Shown: piece after piece, positions 1-7,206 of the stretch
How positions within the stretch are numbered: the stretch's first letter is position 1
Layout: the number at the start of each line of letters is the position of its first letter
Source of the DNA: Bacillus salipaludis
Lineage (GTDB): Bacteria; Bacillota; Bacilli; Bacillales_B; DSM-18226
DNA: 64,000 nt
Assembly: GCF_004358205.1 (NCBI RefSeq)
Contig: NZ_SMYO01000008.1
Span: forward strand, 186,001-250,000
Reading direction: 5' to 3'
Translations under genes and position numbers: made by a program
Notes under the pieces: generated by a model
Seen by the model: the letters and a program-made list of their open reading frames with translations, nothing else
What the model was told of the DNA's origin: nothing
Database searches by the model: none

Positions 1-191
1 CCGGTAATTAACAATAACGTGCCGCCCACCATCACAAAAATATGTAATTTATGTCTAATTTTATAGGAATGCCTTAACTCCGTCATGGTATTCCCCATTC
101 TGACCACGGTTGTTAAAATAAAACCTGGTCCCATTCCGATTATGGCAGAAAATATATGTATGAAAACGATGATTTTGTAGAAAGTAATCAC
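1..191 (-). CDS. DUF2269-like small membrane protein, partial
   Basis: The 5' end of a gene that runs off the left edge. The reading frame begins at a GTG preceded by a strong GGAGGGGG ribosome binding site. The product begins MITFYKIIVFIHIFSAIIG, a hydrophobic helix with a His inside the membrane, and continues with a charged loop and a second hydrophobic segment. This layout resembles the DUF2269 family of four-helix membrane proteins, whose function is unknown. An ATG two bases upstream is followed at once by a stop, so GTG is the only sensible start. The family call rests on about 63 residues and is tentative. Confidence 0.6.
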   Translation of the reverse strand, partial: MITFYKIIVFIHIFSAIIGMGPGFILTTVVRMGNTMTELRHSYKIRHKLHIFVMVGGTLLLIT

Positions 192-372
192 ATTATGCCC
201 CCTCCATTCCCATCTCTAATTTTACCATATTCTTAGGAAAAAACATTTGATAGAAATGGCAGACAGATCGTAAATTAGTGGTGAATGCTCAATTAGCTTC
301 CCATTCATTATACTATTTTAGCATATATATCCATTGCATTTTTGATTGTTTTGCAAGAGGGAAAATAAAAAG

Positions 373-402
373 AAAAGGCCTCGGTCATTTTCCCCGATGC
401 CT
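373..402 (-). terminator. Intrinsic terminator after the 112-aa hypothetical gene
   Basis: Read on the minus strand, a stem with one mismatch (AGGCATCGG paired with CCGAGGCCT) is followed by TTTTCTTTT. It lies just downstream of the stop codon at 410. Confidence 0.7.
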
Positions 403-409
403 CTTCCTT

Positions 410-748
410 TCAACCACCCACCTCTTTCTTTTTCCGAAGAACATAACAGGTTCCATCCTCCGCAAAATACAAGTATTCCCCCTGGTCGATATTAAAATGA
501 ACATTCTCTTTGTCGTACAGGAGTTTTGCAACTTTTACAAATTGCTCCACTAGATCACTTGTTGGATTAAAGATGATTTCTCCACTTTTCTGGGTTGTCA
601 CAAATCCTTTCGGGTTACATTTTCGTTCCGGTTTTAATTCAGTGGTCCAGGTTCCATTGAGAAGAACAGAACTTGCGGTAACCCTAGATTTTCTGTTTTG
701 AACGGACCAAATTTTCCGGCAATTACAACGATGGATTTTGCTCTTCAT
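410..748 (-). CDS. Hypothetical protein, 112 aa
   Basis: I do not recognise this protein. The N-terminus is basic with two closely spaced cysteines (HRCNCRKIW). The middle contains ERKCNPKGFVTTQKSGEIIF and the C-terminus ends in lysines and glycines. No signal peptide or membrane helix is visible, so it is probably cytoplasmic. The ATG at 748 was chosen because AGAAGG lies nine bases upstream. A longer in-frame extension to 871 would run through the terminator of the next gene upstream and is unlikely. The flanking terminators make it a single-gene transcript. Confidence 0.55.
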   Translation of the reverse strand: MKSKIHRCNCRKIWSVQNRKSRVTASSVLLNGTWTTELKPERKCNPKGFVTTQKSGEIIFNPTSDLVEQFVKVAKLLYDKENVHFNIDQGEYLYFAEDGTCYVLRKKKEVGG

Positions 749-837
749 CACCAAATACCTTCTTTCAATAAGAAGATGAAAAAACGTATCATGGTAATTA
801 TATTCAGCAAGAGTTTGGCCTATTTTATCAAAAATAA

Positions 838-864
838 AAAAGCCTGGATATCTCCAAGCCTGTG
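838..864 (-). terminator. Intrinsic terminator after the 71-aa membrane protein
   Basis: On the minus strand AGGCTTGGAG and TCCAGGCTT form a stem with one wobble, followed by TTTTTTATTTT. It lies 11 bases past the stop of the gene at 875-1090. Confidence 0.7.
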
Positions 865-874
865 TAATCATAAT

Positions 875-1090
875 TTAAATTTCATTATTTTTACTTATAG
901 CCTTTAGTAGTTCATCAAGCTTTTCATTTCTTTCCCGATCTAACTTTGTTTTTTCATTCATAAACTTAATAACTTTAATGACGAAAAGAATTCCTAGTAC
1001 AATCAGCACTAAATAAACAATAATCGGCAAAAAGCTAAATAAGACAAATAGGCCCTGTGATGCAAAAAAGGAATGACCGCTAGACACCAA
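875..1090 (-). CDS. Small single-helix membrane protein, 71 aa
   Basis: The start is a GTG with AGGGGGG upstream. The product has one long hydrophobic helix (about residues 12-40) followed by a charged, probably coiled-coil tail (NEKTKLDRERNEKLDELLKA). This is the layout of the short DUF4083-type proteins common in Bacillus, whose function is not known. The family name is inferred only from architecture. It is a monocistronic unit with its own terminator. Confidence 0.55.
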   Translation of the reverse strand: MVSSGHSFFASQGLFVLFSFLPIIVYLVLIVLGILFVIKVIKFMNEKTKLDRERNEKLDELLKAISKNNEI

Positions 1091-1253
1091 AATCCCCCCT
1101 AATTTCTATATATGCATATTATACCTTAGTTTCCATTTTTGGTAATTATGATCATTGAAAAGGAAATTAATTTCTAGCTTTAGATTAAAATGGCAGAATA
1201 AGATTGGATAAACAATGTTATATATATAAATAAAGATTTATGGGGGATTTAGA

Positions 1254-1550
1254 ATGTCACCTTCCAAAGTTCTTAAATGGGTAACGGGCGGTTTAGAGGC
1301 ATTACTGGGAATTCCGATTCTAGGAGGAACGATTGTCTTAAGTCTTGCTTGGACACCACTAGGGATCATGCTTGTTTTACATATTATTACTCTTGTTTTA
1401 GCCAAAAAGGATGGCGGTGCTGCTTCGGGGAGCATCCTCGGGATTGTGACTTCCTGTATTGCTTGGATTCCAATTGTCGGAATGATCATGCATATTGTTA
1501 CGGCTATTGTACTAATGGTCGACGCTGCAAAATCGTATCGACAAGCATAA
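1254..1550 (+). CDS. Small three-helix membrane protein, 98 aa
   Basis: The ORF starts with ATG after GGGGGATT and is followed 10 bp later by a strong terminator, so it is a real monocistronic gene. The product has three hydrophobic stretches: about residues 10-30 (glycine- and leucine-rich), 33-48, and 60-90. A short KKDGG turn separates the second and third. No catalytic motif is visible. Bacilli encode many such glycine-rich small membrane proteins, and I cannot assign a function. Confidence 0.6.
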   Translation: MSPSKVLKWVTGGLEALLGIPILGGTIVLSLAWTPLGIMLVLHIITLVLAKKDGGAASGSILGIVTSCIAWIPIVGMIMHIVTAIVLMVDAAKSYRQA

Positions 1551-1560
1551 TTGCACATCA

Positions 1561-1595
1561 AAAGCAGTTCTAATAAGGTAGAACTGCTTTTTTAA
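1561..1595 (+). terminator. Strong intrinsic terminator
   Basis: AAAGCAGTTCTA and TAGAACTGCTTT pair perfectly around AATAAGG and are followed by a T-run. It ends the gene at 1254-1550. Confidence 0.9.
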
Positions 1596-1601
1596 TTTAG
1601 T

Positions 1602-1780
1602 CTGTGTTAAAGGATAATATTGATTTTGAAAAGCGTCGATTGGAGCGAAAGGCACGAAGACTCCTGTGGGAGTACGGGACAGGAGAGACCCCGCAGAAGC
1701 GAAGCGACGAGGAGGCTCGCCGAACCGCCCACGGAAAGCGAAGTGCCTGTAGCGGAAATCAACAACCAAGTTTAACACAG
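1602..1780. repeat. MITE-like intergenic repeat, 179 bp, with terminal inverted repeats
   Basis: The element is bounded by CTGTGTTAAA (1602-1611) and its exact complement TTTAACACAG (1771-1780). A second nested complementary pair, AAGGCAC and GTGCCT, lies inside. The core is clearly richer in G and C than its surroundings. I recognise the core (GAGAGACCCCGCAGAAGCGA and neighbours) as a dispersed intergenic repeat seen in many Bacillaceae genomes. Both strands give short open frames here, but these are by-products of the repeat. It carries no transposase, so any mobility would need one supplied in trans. Confidence 0.65.
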
Positions 1781-1787
1781 CCTTAAT

Positions 1788-2084
1788 TTAAGATAGATTC
1801 ACTTTTTCGAAATGTTCAACCGTAGGGAACGGATCATAAAAATGATGTAAAAGCTTTTTCCATTCCTGATATTCATTTGATTGCCGAAATCCAACAGTAT
1901 GGTCTTCTAATGCCTCCCATTTCACCGTTAGCAAATATTTTCCGTCAACCTCCAGACAGCGCTGTAACTCATGGGATATATAACCACCCATAGAGGATAT
2001 TATTTTGGAGGCTTGGCGAAAAGTCTCCTCGAATTCCTGCTGTTTACCTTGTTTAACTTGAAGCATAGCCGCTTCTAAAATCAT
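1788..2084 (-). CDS. Antibiotic biosynthesis monooxygenase (ABM) domain protein, 98 aa
   Basis: The protein spans one dimeric alpha-beta-barrel ABM fold and has the usual length for the family. Visible hallmarks are the opening MILEAAMLQVKQGKQQEFEE, a central glycine-tyrosine turn (MGGYISHEL) and the pattern LTVKWEALEDHTVGFRQSNE. Family members are small cytoplasmic dimers. Some are cofactor-free oxygenases or heme-degrading enzymes, but many are uncharacterised. No partner gene is adjacent. The gene ends eight bases from the MITE-like repeat, so that element lies in its 3' region. Confidence 0.75.
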   Translation of the reverse strand: MILEAAMLQVKQGKQQEFEETFRQASKIISSMGGYISHELQRCLEVDGKYLLTVKWEALEDHTVGFRQSNEYQEWKKLLHHFYDPFPTVEHFEKVNLS

Positions 2085-2180
2085 AAAATCTTCCCCTTTT
2101 CACTTTAGCAATGTCTAAAACGATGAATGCAACATCCTCTTTTGGGAATTATAGGATAAAACGACTTTGAGGAGTTCTTC

Positions 2181-2693
2181 ATGATTGCAATTGCCTACTC
2201 GATTATCTGGATTGTCGCTGCCTTTAAGTTAGCAGACCGCAATTGGAAGCCCTATTATCCCACACTACTGTATGCTTCGTTTGGAAATGCTTTATACGAA
2301 CTCATATGCTATAAATATCAACTATGGCAAATGGAGCCAAATGGGCTGCCTTTTGCGATGATACCGATGTTGTTACTTATTTTACTAGGGATGCCACTAT
2401 CGACCTGGATTTACCTTTCAAAATATCCTTTTAGAAAAGGGCTCTCCTCCCAAGTGCTTTACATTTCTTTATTTGTCGTCCTTTTTGTTATATTGGAATT
2501 TTTATCGATAAAATGGGGTGCCATTACCTATCACCATAACTGGAACTTATTGTGGTCACTATTATTCGTAATTGTTATGTTCATAATGCTCCGGATTCAT
2601 TATCAAAGACCGTTGCTGGCACTTATCCTATCTGTCATTTTTTCTGTTTTTCTATGCTTGATGTTTGATGTTTCCCTGGATAAAATGAAATAA
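2181..2693 (+). CDS. CBO0543-family integral membrane protein, 170 aa
   Basis: The protein has about five membrane helices joined by short loops. Landmarks are KLADRNWKPYYPTLLYASFGNALYE near the N-terminus and WGAITYHHNWNLLWS near residue 115. Both match the CBO0543 family found in spore-forming Firmicutes, which has no experimentally known function. GAGGAG sits six bases before the ATG. The gene stands alone, convergent with the GNAT operon. Confidence 0.6.
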   Translation: MIAIAYSIIWIVAAFKLADRNWKPYYPTLLYASFGNALYELICYKYQLWQMEPNGLPFAMIPMLLLILLGMPLSTWIYLSKYPFRKGLSSQVLYISLFVVLFVILEFLSIKWGAITYHHNWNLLWSLLFVIVMFIMLRIHYQRPLLALILSVIFSVFLCLMFDVSLDKMK

Positions 2694-2753
2694 TTGTTAA
2701 TGCCGGAGGTTTCGCTCTTGCTTTTTCACAAATTTGAAGCATCGAAAAACGAG

Positions 2754-2858
2754 TTATCTGCGAAAAAATCGATTTTATCTGCGGTAATTACCTTTTTATC
2801 TGCGATTCTCAACCATTTATCTGCTTTCGGAGGAATTTTATCTGCGATACGATTTTTT
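2754..2858. repeat. Array of five 21-bp units with TTATCTGC core
   Basis: TTATCTGC recurs at 2754, 2775, 2796, 2817 and 2838, exactly 21 bp apart, with variable sequence in the remaining 13 positions. The array fills the gap between two convergent genes and ends at the stop codon of the GNAT gene. Because 21 is a multiple of three and of the DNA helical turn, it could be either a decayed coding repeat or a phased binding array. Confidence 0.75.
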
Positions 2859-3358
2859 TAAAATGAAAGCCTGTACGCTTTGACGATGATTCCGTCATTT
2901 GCAGGCTCAAAATCGAATTCCGGCAGCCTTTCAAAACCAAGATTTTCATAAAGCTGCATCGCACTTTCCATAAATTCTCCGGTATGGAGCCCAATTGCAC
3001 TATGTCCAAGCGTCTTTGCACGTGATATACATTCTAAAATCAACGACTTCGCCACACCTTTACCACGGGCTTCCGGCGTGACAGCGAGCATTCGAATTTC
3101 GGGATAATCCAGCTCCACCAACAGCCCTTCGTAAGCATCCGTTTTTGCTGGGAATAACACCACACTGCCTACAATTGCACCATCCCTTTCGGCAACAATC
3201 CGAACCGCCCCTGGATGCAAATCCCCTTCTGAGGAAATTCCATGTTTCAACGCATTCCAATGGCCTTCAGGAATACGGGCAGCATGCTCCTGGTAAGCAA
3301 GGACTCTCTGTTCACGAATAAAAGACAATTCCTCCAATCGTGCCTCACGTATAATCAA
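2858..3358 (-). CDS. GNAT-family N-acetyltransferase, 166 aa
   Basis: This is a standard single-domain GNAT enzyme that transfers an acetyl group from acetyl-CoA to an amine. Motif A, the acetyl-CoA pyrophosphate loop, is visible as VTPEARGKGVAKSL around residue 95, and the motif B helix ends in YENLGFERL. The acceptor cannot be predicted. It is the last gene of a tight three-gene operon, beginning 7 bp after the stop of the GST-like gene. The 3' end abuts the 21-bp array. Confidence 0.85.
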   Translation of the reverse strand: MIIREARLEELSFIREQRVLAYQEHAARIPEGHWNALKHGISSEGDLHPGAVRIVAERDGAIVGSVVLFPAKTDAYEGLLVELDYPEIRMLAVTPEARGKGVAKSLILECISRAKTLGHSAIGLHTGEFMESAMQLYENLGFERLPEFDFEPANDGIIVKAYRLSF

Positions 3359-3365
3359 TAGCCCA

Positions 3366-4379
3366 TCATCCCCTTAAAAATTTTTCTTCCTTCCTGCTTA
3401 ATTCATGGCGGTTATGCTCGGAATATAGACCTGACAGATCTGGACCTTTAGGCAAAATGCCTTTATGGCCTTTTTGGTCATCACTCGCGATATGGTTTGA
3501 TAAATGATAATGCCTCTTAATTGCATCAAAATCTGTTGTATCGCCAAAGCCAGGTGTCTGATATAAATCACGTAAGTAGCCCCATAAATTTGGAAAATCC
3601 ACAATCCGATTTCGATTACATTTGAAAGCTGAATAATAGGCACAATCAAATCGGACCAGCGTTGCATAAAGTCTAACATCTGAGTCCGTAATATAATCGC
3701 CAAATAAAAACCGCTGCTTCGCAAGTCGTTGCTCTAGGACATCTAGTCGGGCGAAAAGAACATCATATGACTCTTCATAGGCTTCCTGCGATTGGGCAAA
3801 GCCGCATTTATACACCCCATTGTTCACTTCATGGAAGATGACGTCGTTTAGAGCATCAATCTCTTCACGTAAGTGTTCCGGATACAAATTCGGTGCATTT
3901 TCCTTATGAAACGGTGCCCAAGAAGTTTCAAGATAGTTTGTTAGTTTAAAATAATCATTGTTAACGACCTTTTGTTCCTTTACATCAACAAATACAGGAA
4001 CCGTTGGCCGTCCCGTATAATCGGGGTCAGTTTTTTTATAGATTTCACTTAGGTAGAGGATTCCTAAAACTGGGTCTACACCGTTCTCATCCAAAGAAAA
4101 TTCCCAGTCCACATGCGCAAGCTTTGGACGCATTGGACTTGCAGTTCCCAAACTAATAACTTCCTCTAATCCTAGTACTCTTCGAACAATCACCGATCGA
4201 TGGGCCCAAGGGCAGACAGCCGACCATAATAGCCGGTATCGTCCTGCTTCTACTGGAAGTTCACCCTCGCTTGTACCAAAGGGTGTAATAAATCTATTTT
4301 TTTGACGTTTAAAAGAACCATCGGAGCTTATTTCAGTAACAGTTCCTGAAGTGTTTTCGCTTTTTGACATGTCAGGCAC
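3366..4379 (-). CDS. Glutathionyl-hydroquinone reductase-like GST (omega/Xi class), 337 aa
   Basis: The N-terminal thioredoxin-like domain carries the active-site signature AVCPWAHRS near residue 57, with the catalytic Cys that defines omega/Xi-class glutathione transferases (the YqjG/Ecm4 group). The C-terminal half is the all-helical GST domain, containing FGDYITDSDVRLYATLVRFD. Such enzymes reduce glutathionyl-hydroquinones. Most Bacillaceae make bacillithiol rather than glutathione, so the thiol used here may differ (inference). The length matches the family. It sits 3 bp after the thioesterase gene and 7 bp before the GNAT gene, so all three are probably co-transcribed. Confidence 0.85.
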   Translation of the reverse strand: MPDMSKSENTSGTVTEISSDGSFKRQKNRFITPFGTSEGELPVEAGRYRLLWSAVCPWAHRSVIVRRVLGLEEVISLGTASPMRPKLAHVDWEFSLDENGVDPVLGILYLSEIYKKTDPDYTGRPTVPVFVDVKEQKVVNNDYFKLTNYLETSWAPFHKENAPNLYPEHLREEIDALNDVIFHEVNNGVYKCGFAQSQEAYEESYDVLFARLDVLEQRLAKQRFLFGDYITDSDVRLYATLVRFDCAYYSAFKCNRNRIVDFPNLWGYLRDLYQTPGFGDTTDFDAIKRHYHLSNHIASDDQKGHKGILPKGPDLSGLYSEHNRHELSRKEEKFLRG

Positions 4380-4382
4380 CTC

Positions 4383-4763
4383 TCAACTATTGAATAAAAT
4401 TGCTTTTGCCTTGGCTACTAATTTTTCTTGATCATCGTAGATGGAACATTCCGCATGGGTAAGCGTGCGGCCTTGCTTAAATACATGAGCATGAGCAATA
4501 AGGTATTCTCCCTTTGCTCCTTTTAAAAAAGTAACATTTAAATCGGTTGTCACGACCCTTTGTGTACCATCTTCGTTGGCAGCAATAACATTGCACATAG
4601 CTACATCCGCGAGGGAGGAAATAATCCCTCCGTGTATAACGCCAACACTGTTTACATATAACGGTTGAATGGGCAAAGTTACTTTTATCCTGTTTTCGTC
4701 GACTCTTTCATATTGGAATCCTAAAAATTCATCCAACGGTTGTTTTATAAACAAAGTGCACAC
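4383..4763 (-). CDS. PaaI-family hotdog thioesterase, 126 aa
   Basis: The protein has a single hotdog fold with the PaaI signature VIHGGIISSLADVAMCNVI around residues 43-61, where the acidic residue after the helix start is the usual catalytic one. It is followed by TTDLNVTFLKGAKGE. Such enzymes hydrolyse acyl-CoA thioesters, often aromatic ones. It is the first gene of the thioesterase, GST-like and GNAT operon, which suggests detoxification or processing of an aromatic or quinone compound (inference). Confidence 0.85.
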   Translation of the reverse strand: MCTLFIKQPLDEFLGFQYERVDENRIKVTLPIQPLYVNSVGVIHGGIISSLADVAMCNVIAANEDGTQRVVTTDLNVTFLKGAKGEYLIAHAHVFKQGRTLTHAECSIYDDQEKLVAKAKAILFNS

Positions 4764-4883
4764 CTCTGTTTTGATTCAAGTAATTTCAAGTTTTTCAATA
4801 GGTTTAATTTATTTTAGACTTTTCTTTATTTTTAAGTCAATCAATACAGGTCGAATATTCTGAAATTACAGAGGTTTGATTAA

Positions 4884-6089
4884 TTGACTTCTTTACTTGA
4901 GATACTTACCATAGTACCTAAATTCGTTAGGGAGATGAGCACCTTGCAAGTGAAGGAAATAGGGGATTATTTAGTGAACTTTAGACGAAATCTTCATTTG
5001 GAACCAGAATTGTCAAATGAAGAATTTGAAACGACGAGAAAAATTAAAGAAGCGCTGCTATCTCAAGATATTAGCATTCTTAACCTCCCGCTAAAAACAG
5101 GTGTGGTAGCTGAAATTAAAGGAAGTCAACCCGGTCCAACTATTGCGCTTCGCTGCGATATTGATGCATTGCCAATTTTGGAACAATCCGAGGTAAGCTT
5201 CACCTCGAAACGTCAAGGCGTAATGCACGCCTGCGGGCATGATTTTCATACCTCCGTCATTTTAGGAACTGCCTTTTTATTGAAAAAAGAAGAAAATAAC
5301 TTAGCCGGAACGATTCGACTGATTTTTCAACCGGCGGAGGAAACAGGCCATGGTGCTAGAGCAATCCTCGATACCCATGCATTAGATGATGTGGACGTTA
5401 TTTTCGGACTCCATAATGATCCGACACTTAAAATTGGTGAATTGGGGACAAAGCATGGCGCTCTGACTGCCGGAGTCGACCGCTTTGAAATTCATGTTAC
5501 CTCAACTGGGGCTCATGCAGCCAAACCGGAAGAAGGAAATGATCCGATTATCATCACCGGGCATATCATTTCCAGTCTGCAAACCATTATCAGCCGAAAT
5601 GTACCACCAAGGGAAACGGCCGTTGTAAGCATTACCCAAATTCACAGCGGATCCACATGGAATGTAATTCCGGATACTGCCTATCTGGAAGGAACAGTCC
5701 GGACATTTAGTAAGACCCAGAGAGCTTTTATTCAGAAGCGCATGGAACAAATTTCACACGGAATTGGTGTGACGTTTAATGCAAAGGTAGAGCTTGTTTG
5801 GCATCCGGGGCCACCATCCGTGGATAATGCGCCTGAATGGGCAGATTTTGCGCTTGAGGTTGGGGCTAAAGCCGGCTACAAGACAAGAGTAGTTGAGGCC
5901 AGTTCCATTGGCGAGGATTTTGCCTTTTACCAGGAAAAGCTTCCAGGTGCATTTGTGATGATTGGGTCAGGCGGTCCTTTCGATTTACACCATCCGAAGT
6001 TTGTTGTGGATGAGGCAGCCCTTCTACCAGCATCTGAATATTTTCAGCTTTTGGCTGTAGAGGCTTTGGGGAAATTAAAGCAAGGTTAA
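4884..6089 (+). CDS. M20-family metallo-amidohydrolase (AmhX / N-acyl amino acid hydrolase type)
   Basis: The product is a dinuclear-metal amidohydrolase. The motifs MHACGHDFHT and PAEETGHGA supply metal-binding Cys/His residues and the catalytic Glu. The central part is the dimerisation domain, and the C-terminal GEDFAFYQEKLPGAFVMIG supplies the last ligand region. Related enzymes remove N-acyl groups from amino acids or conjugates. The start is uncertain: TTG at 4884 has GAGG nine bases upstream, ATG at 4935 lies too close to GGGAG, and TTG at 4944 is also possible. The gene is monocistronic and followed by a tandem array. Confidence 0.85.
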   Translation: MTSLLEILTIVPKFVREMSTLQVKEIGDYLVNFRRNLHLEPELSNEEFETTRKIKEALLSQDISILNLPLKTGVVAEIKGSQPGPTIALRCDIDALPILEQSEVSFTSKRQGVMHACGHDFHTSVILGTAFLLKKEENNLAGTIRLIFQPAEETGHGARAILDTHALDDVDVIFGLHNDPTLKIGELGTKHGALTAGVDRFEIHVTSTGAHAAKPEEGNDPIIITGHIISSLQTIISRNVPPRETAVVSITQIHSGSTWNVIPDTAYLEGTVRTFSKTQRAFIQKRMEQISHGIGVTFNAKVELVWHPGPPSVDNAPEWADFALEVGAKAGYKTRVVEASSIGEDFAFYQEKLPGAFVMIGSGGPFDLHHPKFVVDEAALLPASEYFQLLAVEALGKLKQG

Positions 6090-6136
6090 ACTTTTTTATG
6101 GTTGAGGTTGGCTTGAACCATTTGTTGCTTGAATAC

Positions 6137-6344
6137 GGGAACTATACACAGCTTATAGGTCCCGTACCTATTCTTTTTCTTTGATCGCGGGCATTATGGG
6201 AACCTGATAGTTCCCAAGCTTTTTTGTTTTTCTTCCCTACGGGCACTATGAAGTCCTGATGCTTCCCGCACTTCCTAGTTCTTCTTCCCTACGGGTACTA
6301 TGAAATCCTGATGCTTCCCACACTTCTTAGTTTTTCTTCCCCAC
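6137..6344. repeat. Tandem array of four 52-bp units
   Basis: Four contiguous units begin at 6137, 6189, 6241 and 6293, each exactly 52 bp. Every unit opens with GGG and has CCC about 25 bp later. Units 3 and 4 are the most alike (GGGCACTATGAAGTCCTGAT against GGGTACTATGAAATCCTGAT), and unit 1 is the most diverged. Unit 2 contains a perfect hairpin, GGGAAC and GTTCCC. There are no unique spacers, so it is not a CRISPR. The remaining gap to 6547 holds only the promoter region of the next gene. Confidence 0.85.
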
Positions 6345-6547
6345 ACACCCTCTCTTTTTCTATAATCATCGAAACTATCAACTCTTATTGGAGACACTTT
6401 TCCTTTTTCTTATCTGATTTCCGCCCTCAATAACCTCGACCGTTTTATTGCATAGATGTTACATTGAAAAAAGGTAATTTATTTAGTGATGCCGAATATT
6501 ATGTACAATGGTAATCCAATATTTTGATAGAGAAAGGGGTATATAAA

Positions 6548-7105
6548 TTGGACAAGACCGCCTTAATTCTAGTTGATATCCAAAATGATTATTTTCCTGG
6601 AGGAAAAATGCCACTCCACGAAACAGAAAAAGCTGCGAAAAATGCGAGGACTATCTTAGATTATTTTCGTGAAAACAATCTCCCTCTTTTTCACATTCAA
6701 CACATTTTCAAAGATACACAAGCACCATTTTTTGCACCGGACACAGAAGGAGCTCAGATTCATCAAAGTGTTACACCATTAGAAAGTGAAACTGTGATTC
6801 AAAAGCATTTCCCTAACAGTTTTCTACATACTTCATTAGAAGCAGAATTAAAAAATCTAGGTATCGAACATGTAATCATTGTTGGCATGATGAGCCATAT
6901 GTGCATCGATGCAACAAGCCGTGCGGCTGTAGACCTTGGCTTTAGTTGTACTGTCCTTGAAGATGCATGTACATGCCCTGATCTTACCTTTAACAATAAA
7001 ACCATTAAGGCTGTAGATGTCCATGCTGCGTTTATGGCAGCACTTGGAAGCCTGTATGCTACAATCAAGACAACCGATGATTTTCTTGTTAAAACAACAA
7101 ACTGA
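6548..7105 (+). CDS. Isochorismatase-family cysteine hydrolase, 185 aa
   Basis: The fold and catalytic triad of the cysteine hydrolase superfamily are visible: Asp in ALILVDIQNDYFPGGKM near residue 10, Lys in VIQKHFPNSF, and the nucleophilic Cys in GMMSHMCIDATSRAA. Members hydrolyse nicotinamide, isochorismate or related amides and ethers. The specific substrate is not clear. The TTG at 6548 was chosen because AAGGGG lies eight bases upstream. An in-frame TTG 24 bases earlier has no such site. The gene is monocistronic, with a terminator shared with the converging germination operon. Confidence 0.85.
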   Translation: MDKTALILVDIQNDYFPGGKMPLHETEKAAKNARTILDYFRENNLPLFHIQHIFKDTQAPFFAPDTEGAQIHQSVTPLESETVIQKHFPNSFLHTSLEAELKNLGIEHVIIVGMMSHMCIDATSRAAVDLGFSCTVLEDACTCPDLTFNNKTIKAVDVHAAFMAALGSLYATIKTTDDFLVKTTN

Positions 7106-7143
7106 TAACTATTTTTAAATAAGCAAAAGGAGAAACGTTTCGT

Positions 7144-7187
7144 CGATTGCGGCCACGAAGAACTGTTTCATGGCCGTAATCTTTTTT
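7144..7187. terminator. Bidirectional terminator between convergent genes
   Basis: A stem of GATTGCGGCCA with TGGCCGTAATC is followed by TTTTTT on the plus strand and by a short A/T-rich run on the minus strand. It separates the cysteine hydrolase from the gerC-like gene. Confidence 0.75.
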
Positions 7188-7206
7188 GATGAAGCATAAG
7201 ACACCT

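Noticed and set aside
278..553. Plus-strand ORF of 91 codons
   Set aside because: No ribosome binding site, low-complexity composition, and antisense to a better supported gene and its terminator.
410..871. 153-aa version of the hypothetical gene starting at 871
   Set aside because: The extension covers the terminator of the upstream gene and lacks a ribosome binding site; the ATG at 748 fits better.
1512..1786. Open frames on both strands over the MITE-like element
   Set aside because: They fall entirely inside a known type of dispersed repeat and lack family resemblance or proper starts.
6137..6344. CRISPR array
   Set aside because: The 52-bp units are contiguous and similar throughout, with no unique spacers and no cas genes. 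The same applies to 28838-29109 and 2754-2858.
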